A stretch of 9,296 bases of DNA from CAJBVG01 sp044376465 (GTDB lineage: Bacteria; Bacteroidota; Bacteroidia; Sphingobacteriales; Sphingobacteriaceae): NCBI GenBank assembly GCA_044376465.1, contig JBILKW010000085.1, forward strand, positions 1 through 9,296, given 5' to 3'. The notes under the pieces are model-generated. The model ran no database searches and was not told the DNA's origin. It was given only the letters and a program-made list of their open reading frames with translations. Positions 1-6,755 of this stretch are shown here, in pieces; the first letter of the stretch is position 1; each line of letters opens with the position of its first letter. The translations under genes and the position numbers were made by a program.

Positions 1-942
1 TAAAATATAATCGCCATGCGCCATTAAGATGGCCGGAAAAATAATGCAATGAAAAACGATGTTGTCTTTTCCAATGAAATGTATTAAGCGTGTATCTTCA
101 GATTTCCAATACTTTTCCCAATCGGGTGCTAGCTCTTTAGTTGCAGAAATATAACCAATGGGTGCATCGAACCATACGTACAATACTTTTCCTTCTGCAT
201 CTTTCAAAGGTACTTTTACACCCCAATCTAAATCGCGGGTCATGGCACGAGGTTGCAAACCTTGGGTTAACCACGATTTGCATTGGCCTATTACATTCGA
301 TTTCCAATCGTTGTGTTGATTTATAAAATTCTCAATATTTTCTTGAAAACGATCTAGGGGCAAAAACCAGTTCTTAGTAGTTTTCATTACGGGAACCGAA
401 CCAGATAAAGTTGATTTAGGATTTATTAAATCAGTAGGGTTTAAGGTAGAGCCACATTTCTCGCACTGATCGCCGTAAGCATTTTCGTTTCCGCAATTTG
501 GGCAAGTACCAGTAATATACCTGTCGGCTAAAAACTGGTTGGCTTCTGCATCAAAATATTGTTCGGTAACTTCTTCCTGAAACATGCCTTTATCATACAA
601 GTTTGTAAAAAACTCTGAAGCGGTTTCATGATGAGTTGGAGAAGAGGTTCTCGAATAAATATCGAAGGAAATACCAAACTCTTTAAAAGAGTCGCCCATC
701 ATTTTATGGTATTTGTCTATTACTTGTTGAGGAGTAATGCCTTCTTTTTTTGCTTTAATGGTAATTGCAACGCCATGTTCATCAGAACCACAAATAAATT
801 TCACATCTTTAGCATTGGCACGCAAATACCTCACATATATATCTGAAGGGATGTAACAACCTGCTAAATGGCCAATATGTACCGGACCATTTGCATAGGG
901 TAAAGCTGCTGTAACCGTAAATCTTTTAAAACTCTTTTCCAA
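1..942 (-). CDS. metG: Methionyl-tRNA synthetase, N-terminal 314 residues (3' end beyond window)
   Basis: Class I aminoacyl-tRNA synthetase that charges tRNA-Met with methionine in the cytoplasm. Reading the minus strand gives an unbroken frame to the left edge. Counting from the TTG at 942, the HIGH motif is at residues 22-25 (PYANGPVHIGHLAG context). A four-cysteine zinc knuckle is at Cys147, 150, 160 and 163 (CPNCG...CEKC). The WFDAPIGY active-site segment is at 257-264. The KMSKS loop and anticodon domain would lie outside the window. The start is uncertain: no in-frame ATG exists upstream of the conserved SFKRFTVTAALPYANG segment. TTG at 942-940 is the nearest plausible initiator, and the codon where homologues normally carry Met (936-934) reads AAG. 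The gene is divergent from the LD-carboxypeptidase, 45 bases away. Identity is certain; only the start is in doubt. Confidence 0.97.
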   Translation of the reverse strand, partial: MEKSFKRFTVTAALPYANGPVHIGHLAGCYIPSDIYVRYLRANAKDVKFICGSDEHGVAITIKAKKEGITPQQVIDKYHKMMGDSFKEFGISFDIYSRTSSPTHHETASEFFTNLYDKGMFQEEVTEQYFDAEANQFLADRYITGTCPNCGNENAYGDQCEKCGSTLNPTDLINPKSTLSGSVPVMKTTKNWFLPLDRFQENIENFINQHNDWKSNVIGQCKSWLTQGLQPRAMTRDLDWGVKVPLKDAEGKVLYVWFDAPIGYISATKELAPDWEKYWKSEDTRLIHFIGKDNIVFHCIIFPAILMAHGDYIL

Positions 943-965
943 ATCCTTAAATAATGATAATTTGC

Positions 966-973
966 CAAAGATA
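966..973 (-). promoter_or_regulatory. Candidate -7 promoter box for metG (TATCTTTG)
   Basis: The minus strand reads TATCTTTG, an exact match to the Bacteroidota TAnnTTTG -7 box. It ends 23 bases before the proposed TTG start, giving a leader of about 20 bases that contains AAGGA at 948-944. The -33 region would fall around 991-1000, inside the first codons of the opposite gene. No clear TTTG is visible there, so the call rests on the -7 box and its position. Confidence 0.45.
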
Positions 974-987
974 ATGCTTTCTGAACA

Positions 988-1887
988 ATGCGCATTCCTA
1001 CTTACCTTAAAAAAGGCGATACTATTGGTATTTTAAGTACCGCTCGTAAAATTACCGAAGAGCAATTGAACTTCGCTGTACAATTAATACACTCTTGGGG
1101 CTTCAACACTCGCTTGGGTAAAAGCATTGGTGCTGAGGAACATCAGTTTGCCGGAACCGACGATATTAGAAGAGATGACTTACAAAAATTTATAAATGAT
1201 CCGGATATAGATGCAATACTTTGTGCACGTGGTGGCTATGGTACCATGCGCATTATTGATGAAATAGATTTTAGCAAATTTGTGCAAAAGCCTAAATGGA
1301 TTTGTGGTTTTTCTGATGTTACCGTTTTGCACGAGCACCTGCAAAGCCTCGGTATTGCTAGTTTACATACAGCAATGCCTTCGCTTTTTCCAAACGTAAT
1401 GGACCATCCTACTTTACAATCCATCGAAAAAGCATTAAAAGGGGAAGCTTTGGAATACCAATGGAAATCATCTGCGAAGAATCTTCATCTACAACATATA
1501 AAAGCTGAACTCGTTGGTGGTAACCTCTCTTTAGTGTACGCCTTGCAAGGCAGTGCTTCTGATCTAAATACCGATGGTAAAATTTTGTTCTTAGAAGACC
1601 TCGACGAGTATTATTACCATGTTGATCGTATGATGTGTAGTTTGGATAGAGCAGGTAAATTGAAAAATTTAAAAGCTTTATTAATTGGAGGGATGACCGA
1701 TATGAAAGACAATTCCATTCCTTTTGGCATGCAAACCGAAGAAATTATTTTGTACTATGCAAAAAAATATGGCTACCCTGTGTTCTTCGATTTTCCATGC
1801 GGGCATATAGAACATAATTATGCGGTAAAGTTGGGAGTGGAAGCGAGTATTGAAGTGGAGGGAGATGGGGTTCGTTTTAGACAGTGA
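988..1887 (+). CDS. ldcA: LD-carboxypeptidase, S66 serine peptidase family (muramoyltetrapeptide carboxypeptidase)
   Basis: Cytoplasmic serine peptidase that removes the terminal D-Ala from the L-Ala-D-Glu-mDAP-D-Ala tetrapeptide recovered from the cell wall, so that the tripeptide can be reused or broken down. The 299-residue length is normal for the family. All expected landmarks are visible: CARGGYG at 79-85, the nucleophile Ser109 in CGFSD (106-110), VGGNLS at 176-181, Glu203 in FLEDLDE (201-207), and His273 in PCGHIEHN (270-277). Together they make the Ser-Glu-His triad of LdcA. There is no signal peptide, which fits a recycling enzyme. S66 also includes MccF-type immunity peptidases; the genomic company of anmK and a dipeptide epimerase favours LdcA. 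ATG at 988 is the only sensible start. The TGA stop is followed directly by an octamer-repeat array. Confidence 0.93.
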   Translation: MRIPTYLKKGDTIGILSTARKITEEQLNFAVQLIHSWGFNTRLGKSIGAEEHQFAGTDDIRRDDLQKFINDPDIDAILCARGGYGTMRIIDEIDFSKFVQKPKWICGFSDVTVLHEHLQSLGIASLHTAMPSLFPNVMDHPTLQSIEKALKGEALEYQWKSSAKNLHLQHIKAELVGGNLSLVYALQGSASDLNTDGKILFLEDLDEYYYHVDRMMCSLDRAGKLKNLKALLIGGMTDMKDNSIPFGMQTEEIILYYAKKYGYPVFFDFPCGHIEHNYAVKLGVEASIEVEGDGVRFRQ

Positions 1888-1888
1888 T

Positions 1889-2003
1889 TCGAACTGGCGA
1901 ATTTACGAACTTACGAACTTGCGAATTTACGAACTTACGAACTGGCGAATTTACGAACCGACGAGAGCTCGCTAATTCGTTAGTTCGTAAATTCGCTAGT
2001 TCG
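1889..2003. repeat. Octamer-repeat inverted element between convergent genes (probable bidirectional terminator)
   Basis: From 1889 the sequence is a tandem of 8-nt units of pattern NCGAAYTN (for example gcgaattt and acgaactt), about nine copies up to 1960 and degenerating to 1968. At 1971-2003 the same units run in the opposite direction. Bases 1890-1922 pair with 1971-2003 as a 33-position stem: by my alignment 29 Watson-Crick pairs, one G-U and three mismatches. Because the units repeat, the arms can also pair in registers shifted by 8. The element starts two bases after the LD-carboxypeptidase TGA and contains the TAG stop of anmK (1998-1996). Placement between converging genes suggests transcription termination in both directions; this is inferred. 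Related arrays lie at 8716-8747 and 9194-9290. Confidence 0.9.
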
Positions 2004-3069
2004 TTTTATATCTCAGCCCCGAACAATGATCCCTCACCGCTCCAGTTACACTTGCCAAACAATTATTTTCTCCTCTACTTTTTAGCACTCCAAGAAACGC
2101 AAAAATAATTGCCTCTTTAAACTCTATAATCTCTTTAACAGGTATAACAATTTCTGCTTGGCAAAAATGACTTAATCTTTTTATTAAATATTGATGGTAG
2201 GTTCCACCACCGGTGATGAGCAATTTTGTTTTTTCGTTAAATATTTCTGCATTTATATCCTTGCCAATTTGCATTGCAACGTGTTCGCAATAAGTATGGA
2301 GTTTATCTTCTATAGAAATATGAAAAGAATCTAGCAAGGGTATAACATTTTCATATACCCATTCTTTTCCAAGCGATTTAGGTGCATCAGATTTATAAAA
2401 ATCTAATTCATTTAATTGAATTAATAAACTTGAATTTAAATAACCGGATGCTGCAAGTTTACCATCTTCATCATAATTTAAATTACACAGCTCTGCATAA
2501 TGGTTCAACACCATGTTTGCTGCACAAATATCATAAGCAATACGTTGATTATTTTTTTCGAACGATACATTTGCAATGCCTCCAATGTTTAAACAAAAAT
2601 CGTAATCGGCAAATAAATGCTTATCGCCAATAGGTACAAGCGGTGCACCTTGACCACCCTTTGCAACATCTTGTTTTCTGAAATCACAAATCACTTCAAC
2701 TCCACAATTAGCGGCAATAATTTGTCCGGCTCCAATTTGTAAACTTAATTTCTTTTCGGGCTGATGAAAAATAGTATGACCGTGTGAGGAAATAAAATCT
2801 AATTTCGATATGGAAAATTCTGTTCTAAAATTTTGAATGCATTCTGAAAAATACTCAGCTAATTCAATGTCTAGGAGTTGAATGCCCAATGAATTTAAAC
2901 TCATGGCATTGTTTAATTTATTTTTCCATTCGGTTGTATACTGGATAGCTTTAGACTGAAGAAGTTTAAAAGACCATTGATTGTTATGGTTTATAAATTC
3001 TACATAGGCTATGTCTAAACCGTCTAAAGAGGTTCCGGACATTAAACCTAAAACATAGTATGATTGCAT
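1996..3069 (-). CDS. anmK: Anhydro-N-acetylmuramic acid kinase
   Basis: Cytoplasmic sugar kinase of the hexokinase/Hsp70/actin fold. It opens the 1,6-anhydro ring of anhydro-MurNAc and phosphorylates it to MurNAc-6-phosphate using ATP, feeding cell-wall sugar back into metabolism. The family signatures appear in order: GLMSGTSLDGLD (8-19, phosphate binding), SSHGHTIFH (94-102), DFRKQDVAKGGQGAPL (129-144, holding the catalytic Asp, probably Asp134), NIGGIANVS (161-169), ITGGG (285-289) and EFKEAIIFAFLG (316-327). The 357-residue length is typical. The usual DTGPGN loop reads DICAAN (180-185), a local deviation. ATG at 3069-3067 is preceded by TAACTTTA and three bases, so a leaderless transcript is possible. 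The last codons (Lys-Thr-Asn-TAG) lie in the octamer element, so the C-terminus has been shaped by that repeat. Confidence 0.95.
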   Translation of the reverse strand: MQSYYVLGLMSGTSLDGLDIAYVEFINHNNQWSFKLLQSKAIQYTTEWKNKLNNAMSLNSLGIQLLDIELAEYFSECIQNFRTEFSISKLDFISSHGHTIFHQPEKKLSLQIGAGQIIAANCGVEVICDFRKQDVAKGGQGAPLVPIGDKHLFADYDFCLNIGGIANVSFEKNNQRIAYDICAANMVLNHYAELCNLNYDEDGKLAASGYLNSSLLIQLNELDFYKSDAPKSLGKEWVYENVIPLLDSFHISIEDKLHTYCEHVAMQIGKDINAEIFNEKTKLLITGGGTYHQYLIKRLSHFCQAEIVIPVKEIIEFKEAIIFAFLGVLKSRGENNCLASVTGAVRDHCSGLRYKTN

Positions 3070-3072
3070 TTT

Positions 3073-3080
3073 TAAAGTTA
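3073..3080 (-). promoter_or_regulatory. Candidate -7 box for anmK (TAACTTTA)
   Basis: The minus strand reads TAACTTTA, one base off TAnnTTTG, ending three bases before the anmK ATG. In this phylum the box is centred about 7 bases before the transcription start, so transcription would begin at or next to the A of ATG. No convincing -33 TTTG was found; the upstream DNA is the inverted repeat at 3098-3189. The local AT-richness makes chance matches likely. Confidence 0.3.
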
Positions 3081-3097
3081 AAAAAACTTTTATTCTT

Positions 3098-3189
3098 TTT
3101 TGCGAACTTTGCGAATACTTAGCGCTTTTTGCGTGAACGATTTTTTATTTAAACGCAAAGGACGCTAAGTATTCGCAAAGTTCGCAAAA
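3098..3189. repeat. Long inverted repeat (37-nt arms, 18-nt loop) built from GCGAA/GCG units
   Basis: Bases 3098-3134 and 3153-3189 are inverted copies: 27 matching outer positions, three mismatches, then seven matching positions, around an 18-nt AT-rich loop. Within each arm a loose 9-nt rhythm is visible (tgcgaactt, tgcgaatac, ttagcgctt, tttgcgtga). It lies between the terminator of the secreted-protein gene and the anmK promoter region, so it is upstream of anmK. Similar TTTGCGAAC-type intergenic repeats are, from general knowledge, frequent in Bacteroidota genomes; their role is unknown. It encodes nothing and is too short and tightly spaced to be an insertion sequence. Confidence 0.9.
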
Positions 3190-3190
3190 C

Positions 3191-3222
3191 AAAAAAAGGC
3201 CGAAGATTTCTCTTCGGCCTTT
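3191..3222 (-). terminator. Intrinsic terminator of the secreted T9SS protein gene
   Basis: A perfect 12-bp stem (3195-3206 with 3211-3222, core ggccgaaga/tcttcggcc) has a 4-nt loop. On the minus strand it is followed by a run of seven Ts, then G and four more Ts. It lies 19 bases after the stop codon of the gene ending at 3242. On the plus strand the T-run after the stem is short, so termination should mainly act on minus-strand transcription. Confidence 0.9.
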
Positions 3223-3241
3223 CCATTAAAATATTTTAAAA

Positions 3242-4618
3242 TTATTGCTTAACAATTTTTTGTACACTTACATTATTTCCTTCTCTAACTTCAACCATAT
3301 ACACCCCTTGAGCCTGGTTTGATAAATCAAATGAAGTATATAATAACGATTGTGTATTGTATTCTTTTTCGAATATAATACGACCTGTAACATCCATTAC
3401 TTTAATACTCGAAGCACCATTAACATTTGCTTTTACATAAAAAGTTCCGTTTGATGGATTTGGATATACTTGAAAGTTTTCTACTTTATTGTTGTTTAAT
3501 CCTGAAACTACACGTACCGATCCCCATTTAAATATTCCACCACCTGCAGTAGTTGAGTAAAATCCACCAGACCAACCGTTGTTGATATCGGCAAAATTAC
3601 ATGCAGTATGTTGTACTTGATCAATATTGGTCCAAGTTAAACCACCATCTTCTGAGTATGCAGAACCCACAGCACCAATAGTGCCATTTGCAGCGGTTAA
3701 GAAATAAGTATTTGCTGAGCCTGGAACATAAGCAATGTTACTAAATACAATTAAATCACCAGCTGTATCAATACCAGTTGAATTCCAGTTTAAACCACCA
3801 TCCAAGGTAAACATTAATGTATATATTGATGAATCTGAATTGTTTAATACTGCCATCATTTCATTTTTATTTTTAGCAGCTATGCTTGGAATAGCCGTAT
3901 TTGGTATACCAGATAATGGGGTAACCCCTAATTTCCAAGTATAACCTAAGTCGTGGCTTACTAAAATATTACCAAAGTTTGTTGGATATACAATGGTACT
4001 GTCAATTGCTGTGAAGAAACCAACCGTTCCATACTCACCAGAAACTGGAGTTAATGGAATGTTTGCACTTGGTACACGTACCCAAGTTCTTCCGCAATTG
4101 TTTGTTGTGTACAATTCAAAATAACCGCCTTCTGGGTCGCCAAGTGCCACACCATTTTTAGCATCGAAGAAATGTACTATGTTAATAAACGAAGCTGAGT
4201 TGTTTGTAAATACTCCTGTACTTACTTTTGACCAATTTGTTCCACCATTTATGGTTTTATATACACCTTGTGCGGCAGCAGTTGCTGTTGTAGGGTAAAT
4301 AGAAGCATAAGCAGTATCGTAATCAATAGGTGAAATATTAGCTAATCCAAATGTTGCTGTTAAGCCAGTTGCTGCAATGTTTGCTGAAGTCCATTTTGCT
4401 CCACCATCTTTCGTTCTAGTATAGTTACGAATTGTTGCATTACCTCCAGAACCATCATAAGCAGTTGCCCAAACAACGTTAGAATCTACTACTGCAAATT
4501 CGTTAATTCCTCTAGATGCTACCGTAAATGAAGCATTTTGTATGTGCCATGTTTGCTGTGCACTTACAGATATTGTTACGGCAACAAGTGCCAACAAAAG
4601 TAAAAGTTTTCTTTTCAT
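3242..4618 (-). CDS. Secreted BNR-repeat beta-propeller-like protein with T9SS C-terminal sorting domain
   Basis: Exported protein of 458 residues. A lysine-then-leucine N-terminus (MKRKLLLLLALVAVTISVSA) is a Sec signal peptide with probable cleavage after Ala20. The mature part carries six BNR/Asp-box-like motifs ending in GxxW: near residues 69-76 (TKDGGAKW), 121-129, 171-179, 220-228, 271-278 and 321-329. This pattern is seen in sialidase-type and Ycf48-like beta-propellers. Residues about 380-458 (NFQVYPNPSNGTFYV ... VMDVTGR ... GVYMVEV ... QKIVKQ) form a type A T9SS sorting domain, which is removed during export through the type IX system. No catalytic site is recognisable, so sialidase activity should not be assumed; it may be a surface or adhesive protein. 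It is monocistronic, with its own terminator downstream. The 161-base gap upstream (4619-4779) holds only a weak promoter-like TAATTTAG (4661-4654, minus) and the padR operator. Confidence 0.92.
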   Translation of the reverse strand: MKRKLLLLLALVAVTISVSAQQTWHIQNASFTVASRGINEFAVVDSNVVWATAYDGSGGNATIRNYTRTKDGGAKWTSANIAATGLTATFGLANISPIDYDTAYASIYPTTATAAAQGVYKTINGGTNWSKVSTGVFTNNSASFINIVHFFDAKNGVALGDPEGGYFELYTTNNCGRTWVRVPSANIPLTPVSGEYGTVGFFTAIDSTIVYPTNFGNILVSHDLGYTWKLGVTPLSGIPNTAIPSIAAKNKNEMMAVLNNSDSSIYTLMFTLDGGLNWNSTGIDTAGDLIVFSNIAYVPGSANTYFLTAANGTIGAVGSAYSEDGGLTWTNIDQVQHTACNFADINNGWSGGFYSTTAGGGIFKWGSVRVVSGLNNNKVENFQVYPNPSNGTFYVKANVNGASSIKVMDVTGRIIFEKEYNTQSLLYTSFDLSNQAQGVYMVEVREGNNVSVQKIVKQ

Positions 4619-4727
4619 ATCGTTTTTTGTTAATTATTTACATGTAAACTGTGCTAAATTAATATAAAATGGCCCAAATACAATGCCAAAAGCATATTTA
4701 TTGTAACAATTCTGCCATAAATTCAAA

Positions 4728-4760
4728 ATTATAGTACTATGCATTGCATAGTATTATAAT
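4728..4760. promoter_or_regulatory. 33-bp palindromic operator, probably for the PadR regulator
   Basis: Sixteen-base arms flank a single central T at 4744, with one mismatch (G4734 against T4754). The inner nine bases, TACTATGCA, are perfectly mirrored by TGCATAGTA. It ends 7 bases before the TATCTTTG box of the downstream padR-like gene and covers the position expected for its -33 element, so a bound dimer should block transcription. The symmetry fits a dimeric winged-helix regulator, and autoregulation is typical of PadR proteins. The binding protein is inferred from adjacency only. Confidence 0.8.
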
Positions 4761-4767
4761 AAACATA

Positions 4768-4775
4768 TATCTTTG
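4768..4775 (+). promoter_or_regulatory. -7 promoter box of the padR-pspC operon (TATCTTTG)
   Basis: Exact match to TAnnTTTG, four bases before the ATG at 4780. A TTG at 4744-4746, in the centre of the palindrome, could serve as the -33 element with a 21-base spacer. This geometry predicts a transcript starting at or within a base of the start codon. Confidence 0.6.
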
Positions 4776-4779
4776 TATT

Positions 4780-5151
4780 ATGATAATTGAAAATACACAA
4801 GTTCAGATGAGAAAGGGGATTTTAGAGTATTGCATCCTCTCCATTATATCGCATGGTGAGAGCTATGCCTCTGACATTATAGAAGAATTACGCAATGCTC
4901 GCTTGTTAGTGGTAGAAGGAACTTTGTATCCTTTGTTAACCAGATTAAAGAATAATGGGCTCTTAAGTTACCAATGGCTAGAATCGACGAGCGGACCGCC
5001 CAGAAAGTATTACCAATTAACCGATACTGGTAAAAATGTACTTTCTGAATTAGAAAAAACATGGAATGAATTGGTATTTGCAGTAGAGGCTGTAAAAAAG
5101 GTAAATGCCCAAGAAAAACAAATTGATACTATTGATAACACGCAAGAATAA
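4780..5151 (+). CDS. PadR-family winged-helix transcriptional regulator
   Basis: DNA-binding repressor of 123 residues. The N-terminal winged helix-turn-helix spans about residues 8-85: MRKGILEYCILSII, then YASDIIEELRNARL, then VVEGTLYPLLTRLKNNGLL as the recognition helix region, and the wing with STSGPPRKYYQLTDTGK. The C-terminal helix (87-110) is short, as in the compact PadR subfamily that dimerises through it. The reading frame could be extended upstream to a TTG at 4744, but that codon lies inside the palindromic operator and upstream of the promoter box, so ATG at 4780 is chosen. It lies 11 bases before the PspC gene in one operon. In this phylum such pairs are common; the regulator probably represses its own operon in response to an unknown envelope signal. 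Confidence 0.92.
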   Translation: MIIENTQVQMRKGILEYCILSIISHGESYASDIIEELRNARLLVVEGTLYPLLTRLKNNGLLSYQWLESTSGPPRKYYQLTDTGKNVLSELEKTWNELVFAVEAVKKVNAQEKQIDTIDNTQE

Positions 5152-5162
5152 ACCTAAAGATT

Positions 5163-6755
5163 ATGAACAAGACCATCATTATAAATATAAGTGGCATCAT
5201 CTTTCACATAGAAGAGGACGCATATGAAAAATTAAAAAGCTATATGACTGAAGTAAAATCATACTTCATAAAATCGGAAGATAACTTTGAAATTGTGAGC
5301 GACATTGAGAATAGAATTGCAGAACTCTTTTCAGAAATAATATTAGTAGAAGAAAAGCAAGTGATAGTAATGAACGATGTAGATCGTATTATTCGCACCA
5401 TGGGCCAAGCAAAAGATTTCGAATCAGCTATGAACGAAGAAATTGAAGAGGAAGTTGATGAAACTTCTATTCCAAAGAATATAAAGAAAAGATTATACAG
5501 AAATCCAGACGATAAAATTGCAGCGGGTATTTGCTCTGGTATAGCTGCTTATTTTGATGTGGATCCTTTATGGATTCGATTGGCTTTAACTTTATCAATT
5601 GTATTTTTTGGTACTGGTATTTTCTTGTACTTAATACTATGGGTGATAATGCCTGAGGCCATTACTCGTACAGAGAAATTGGCGATGCGTGGTGAAGCTC
5701 CAACCATTGAAAGTATTCGTAAATCAATAGAAGAAGAAATGGCTGGTATGAAAAGAAACTTTAATAATGCAAGTGGAGAAATAAGAAACATAGGGAACAA
5801 TTCTGCTTTAAGAGGTTTTATAAGTTCTGTATTTGTATTTGCCAACAAAGCGTTCAGCTTATTTACTAAATTAATTGTAAAAGCTGTTGGCATATTAATC
5901 ATGTTTGTAAGCGGTGCCTTTTTTATAGCCTTAACTGTAACCATACTAACCTTATTTGGTGTGGTCGATGGGCAAATAAGTGCAGATATACCAATGTTTA
6001 TGCTACGTACCGACCATCAGAATGTGATGTATTTCGCATGGTATTTTGTACTCATCATTCCAATAATTGTGGTATTTATGGTTGGCATCAGAATATTATT
6101 TAATACCAATCCGTTTAATAAAATTTCGGGTTGGTCTATGTTAAGCATCTGGATACTTAGTTTGTTCGTAGGCGGATTTTATACAATAGATACCTTGTCG
6201 AACTTTAAAGAAGAAGGTCGCTTACAACAAACGGTAGTTTTACAAAATTCTACTGCCAAAAAATATTATTTAATAAGCGATAACGACGAAAAGTATAATT
6301 ACTACGATACTTTAAAAACAAATGAATTTGGATTGAAGGATAAAATGGTATTAAAATCGCAAGAGCATAATTTTGGTTTCGATAATGTATCTATAAAAAT
6401 TGAAAAGAGTTTAACAAACGAACTGCGCTTGGTTACCACTTATGAAGGCAGAGGTAAAACAGAAACCGAAGCAATTAAATCTGCGGAGAGCATTGTGTAC
6501 CTCTTCGAACAAAACGATTCGGTATTAGTGTTTCCGCGTTTCTTTAAACTGAAAAACAACAGTAATTGGAGAGCACAAGATGTAGAACTTACCTTATACG
6601 TTCCTTTCAATACAGAGCTTATTATACAAGAAAGAGTAGACCATTTAATTCACAACATTTACTCGGGTGAATGTGAACGCGACGAATACGACCGTATAAA
6701 ATGGGTGATGGGGAAAGATGGAATGCAGTGTACAAAAAAGATCGTAGAACAATAA
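5163..6755 (+). CDS. PspC-domain multi-pass membrane protein
   Basis: Inner-membrane protein of 530 residues. An N-terminal soluble part (1-105) has an acidic helical stretch, with IEEEVDETSIP at about 94-104. It is followed by a PspC domain at about 109-166: KRLYRNPDDKIAAGICSGIAAYFDVDPLWIRL, then a hydrophobic hairpin. Further membrane segments are at about 239-267, 288-312 and 324-343. The rest (345-530) is a soluble, beta-rich-looking tail of unknown function, probably periplasmic, that ends with two cysteines (Cys504, Cys523). PspC proteins take part in phage-shock or envelope-stress responses, but no other psp gene is visible here. It is translated from the padR transcript; the 11-base gap shows no Shine-Dalgarno. 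Its TAA stop directly abuts the stop codon of the convergent gene. The role in stress is inferred from the domain only. Confidence 0.88.
   Translation: MNKTIIINISGIIFHIEEDAYEKLKSYMTEVKSYFIKSEDNFEIVSDIENRIAELFSEIILVEEKQVIVMNDVDRIIRTMGQAKDFESAMNEEIEEEVDETSIPKNIKKRLYRNPDDKIAAGICSGIAAYFDVDPLWIRLALTLSIVFFGTGIFLYLILWVIMPEAITRTEKLAMRGEAPTIESIRKSIEEEMAGMKRNFNNASGEIRNIGNNSALRGFISSVFVFANKAFSLFTKLIVKAVGILIMFVSGAFFIALTVTILTLFGVVDGQISADIPMFMLRTDHQNVMYFAWYFVLIIPIIVVFMVGIRILFNTNPFNKISGWSMLSIWILSLFVGGFYTIDTLSNFKEEGRLQQTVVLQNSTAKKYYLISDNDEKYNYYDTLKTNEFGLKDKMVLKSQEHNFGFDNVSIKIEKSLTNELRLVTTYEGRGKTETEAIKSAESIVYLFEQNDSVLVFPRFFKLKNNSNWRAQDVELTLYVPFNTELIIQERVDHLIHNIYSGECERDEYDRIKWVMGKDGMQCTKKIVEQ

Noticed and set aside
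141..846. Plus-strand frames at the left end
   Set aside because: They are antisense shadows of metG, whose motifs are unambiguous on the other strand.
1..942. metG as a pseudogene
   Set aside because: The frame is intact with all motifs; it is cut only by the window edge, and the start problem can be explained by TTG or a single-base change.
1889..2003. CRISPR-like repeat array
   Set aside because: Units are 8 bp and contiguous, with no spacers, and no cas genes are nearby.
1884..2108. Plus-strand open frame with repeated Glu-Phe-Thr-Asn-Leu-Arg-Thr peptides
   Set aside because: It is a translation of the octamer array, kept open because those units end in TT or TG; it overlaps the anmK end and has no family-like content.
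3098..3189. Terminal inverted repeats of an insertion sequence
   Set aside because: The arms are separated by 18 bases, with no transposase and no flanking target duplication seen.
3242..4618. Secreted sialidase
   Set aside because: The Asp-box-like motifs are present, but no sialidase catalytic arginine triad or other active site could be identified, so only the fold is suggested.
4744..4779. Upstream TTG start for the PadR regulator
   Set aside because: It lies within the palindromic operator and before the promoter box; ATG 4780 gives the normal PadR N-terminus.
5549..5944. 131-codon minus-strand frame inside the PspC gene
   Set aside because: It is antisense to a well-supported membrane domain and has no start context or recognisable product.
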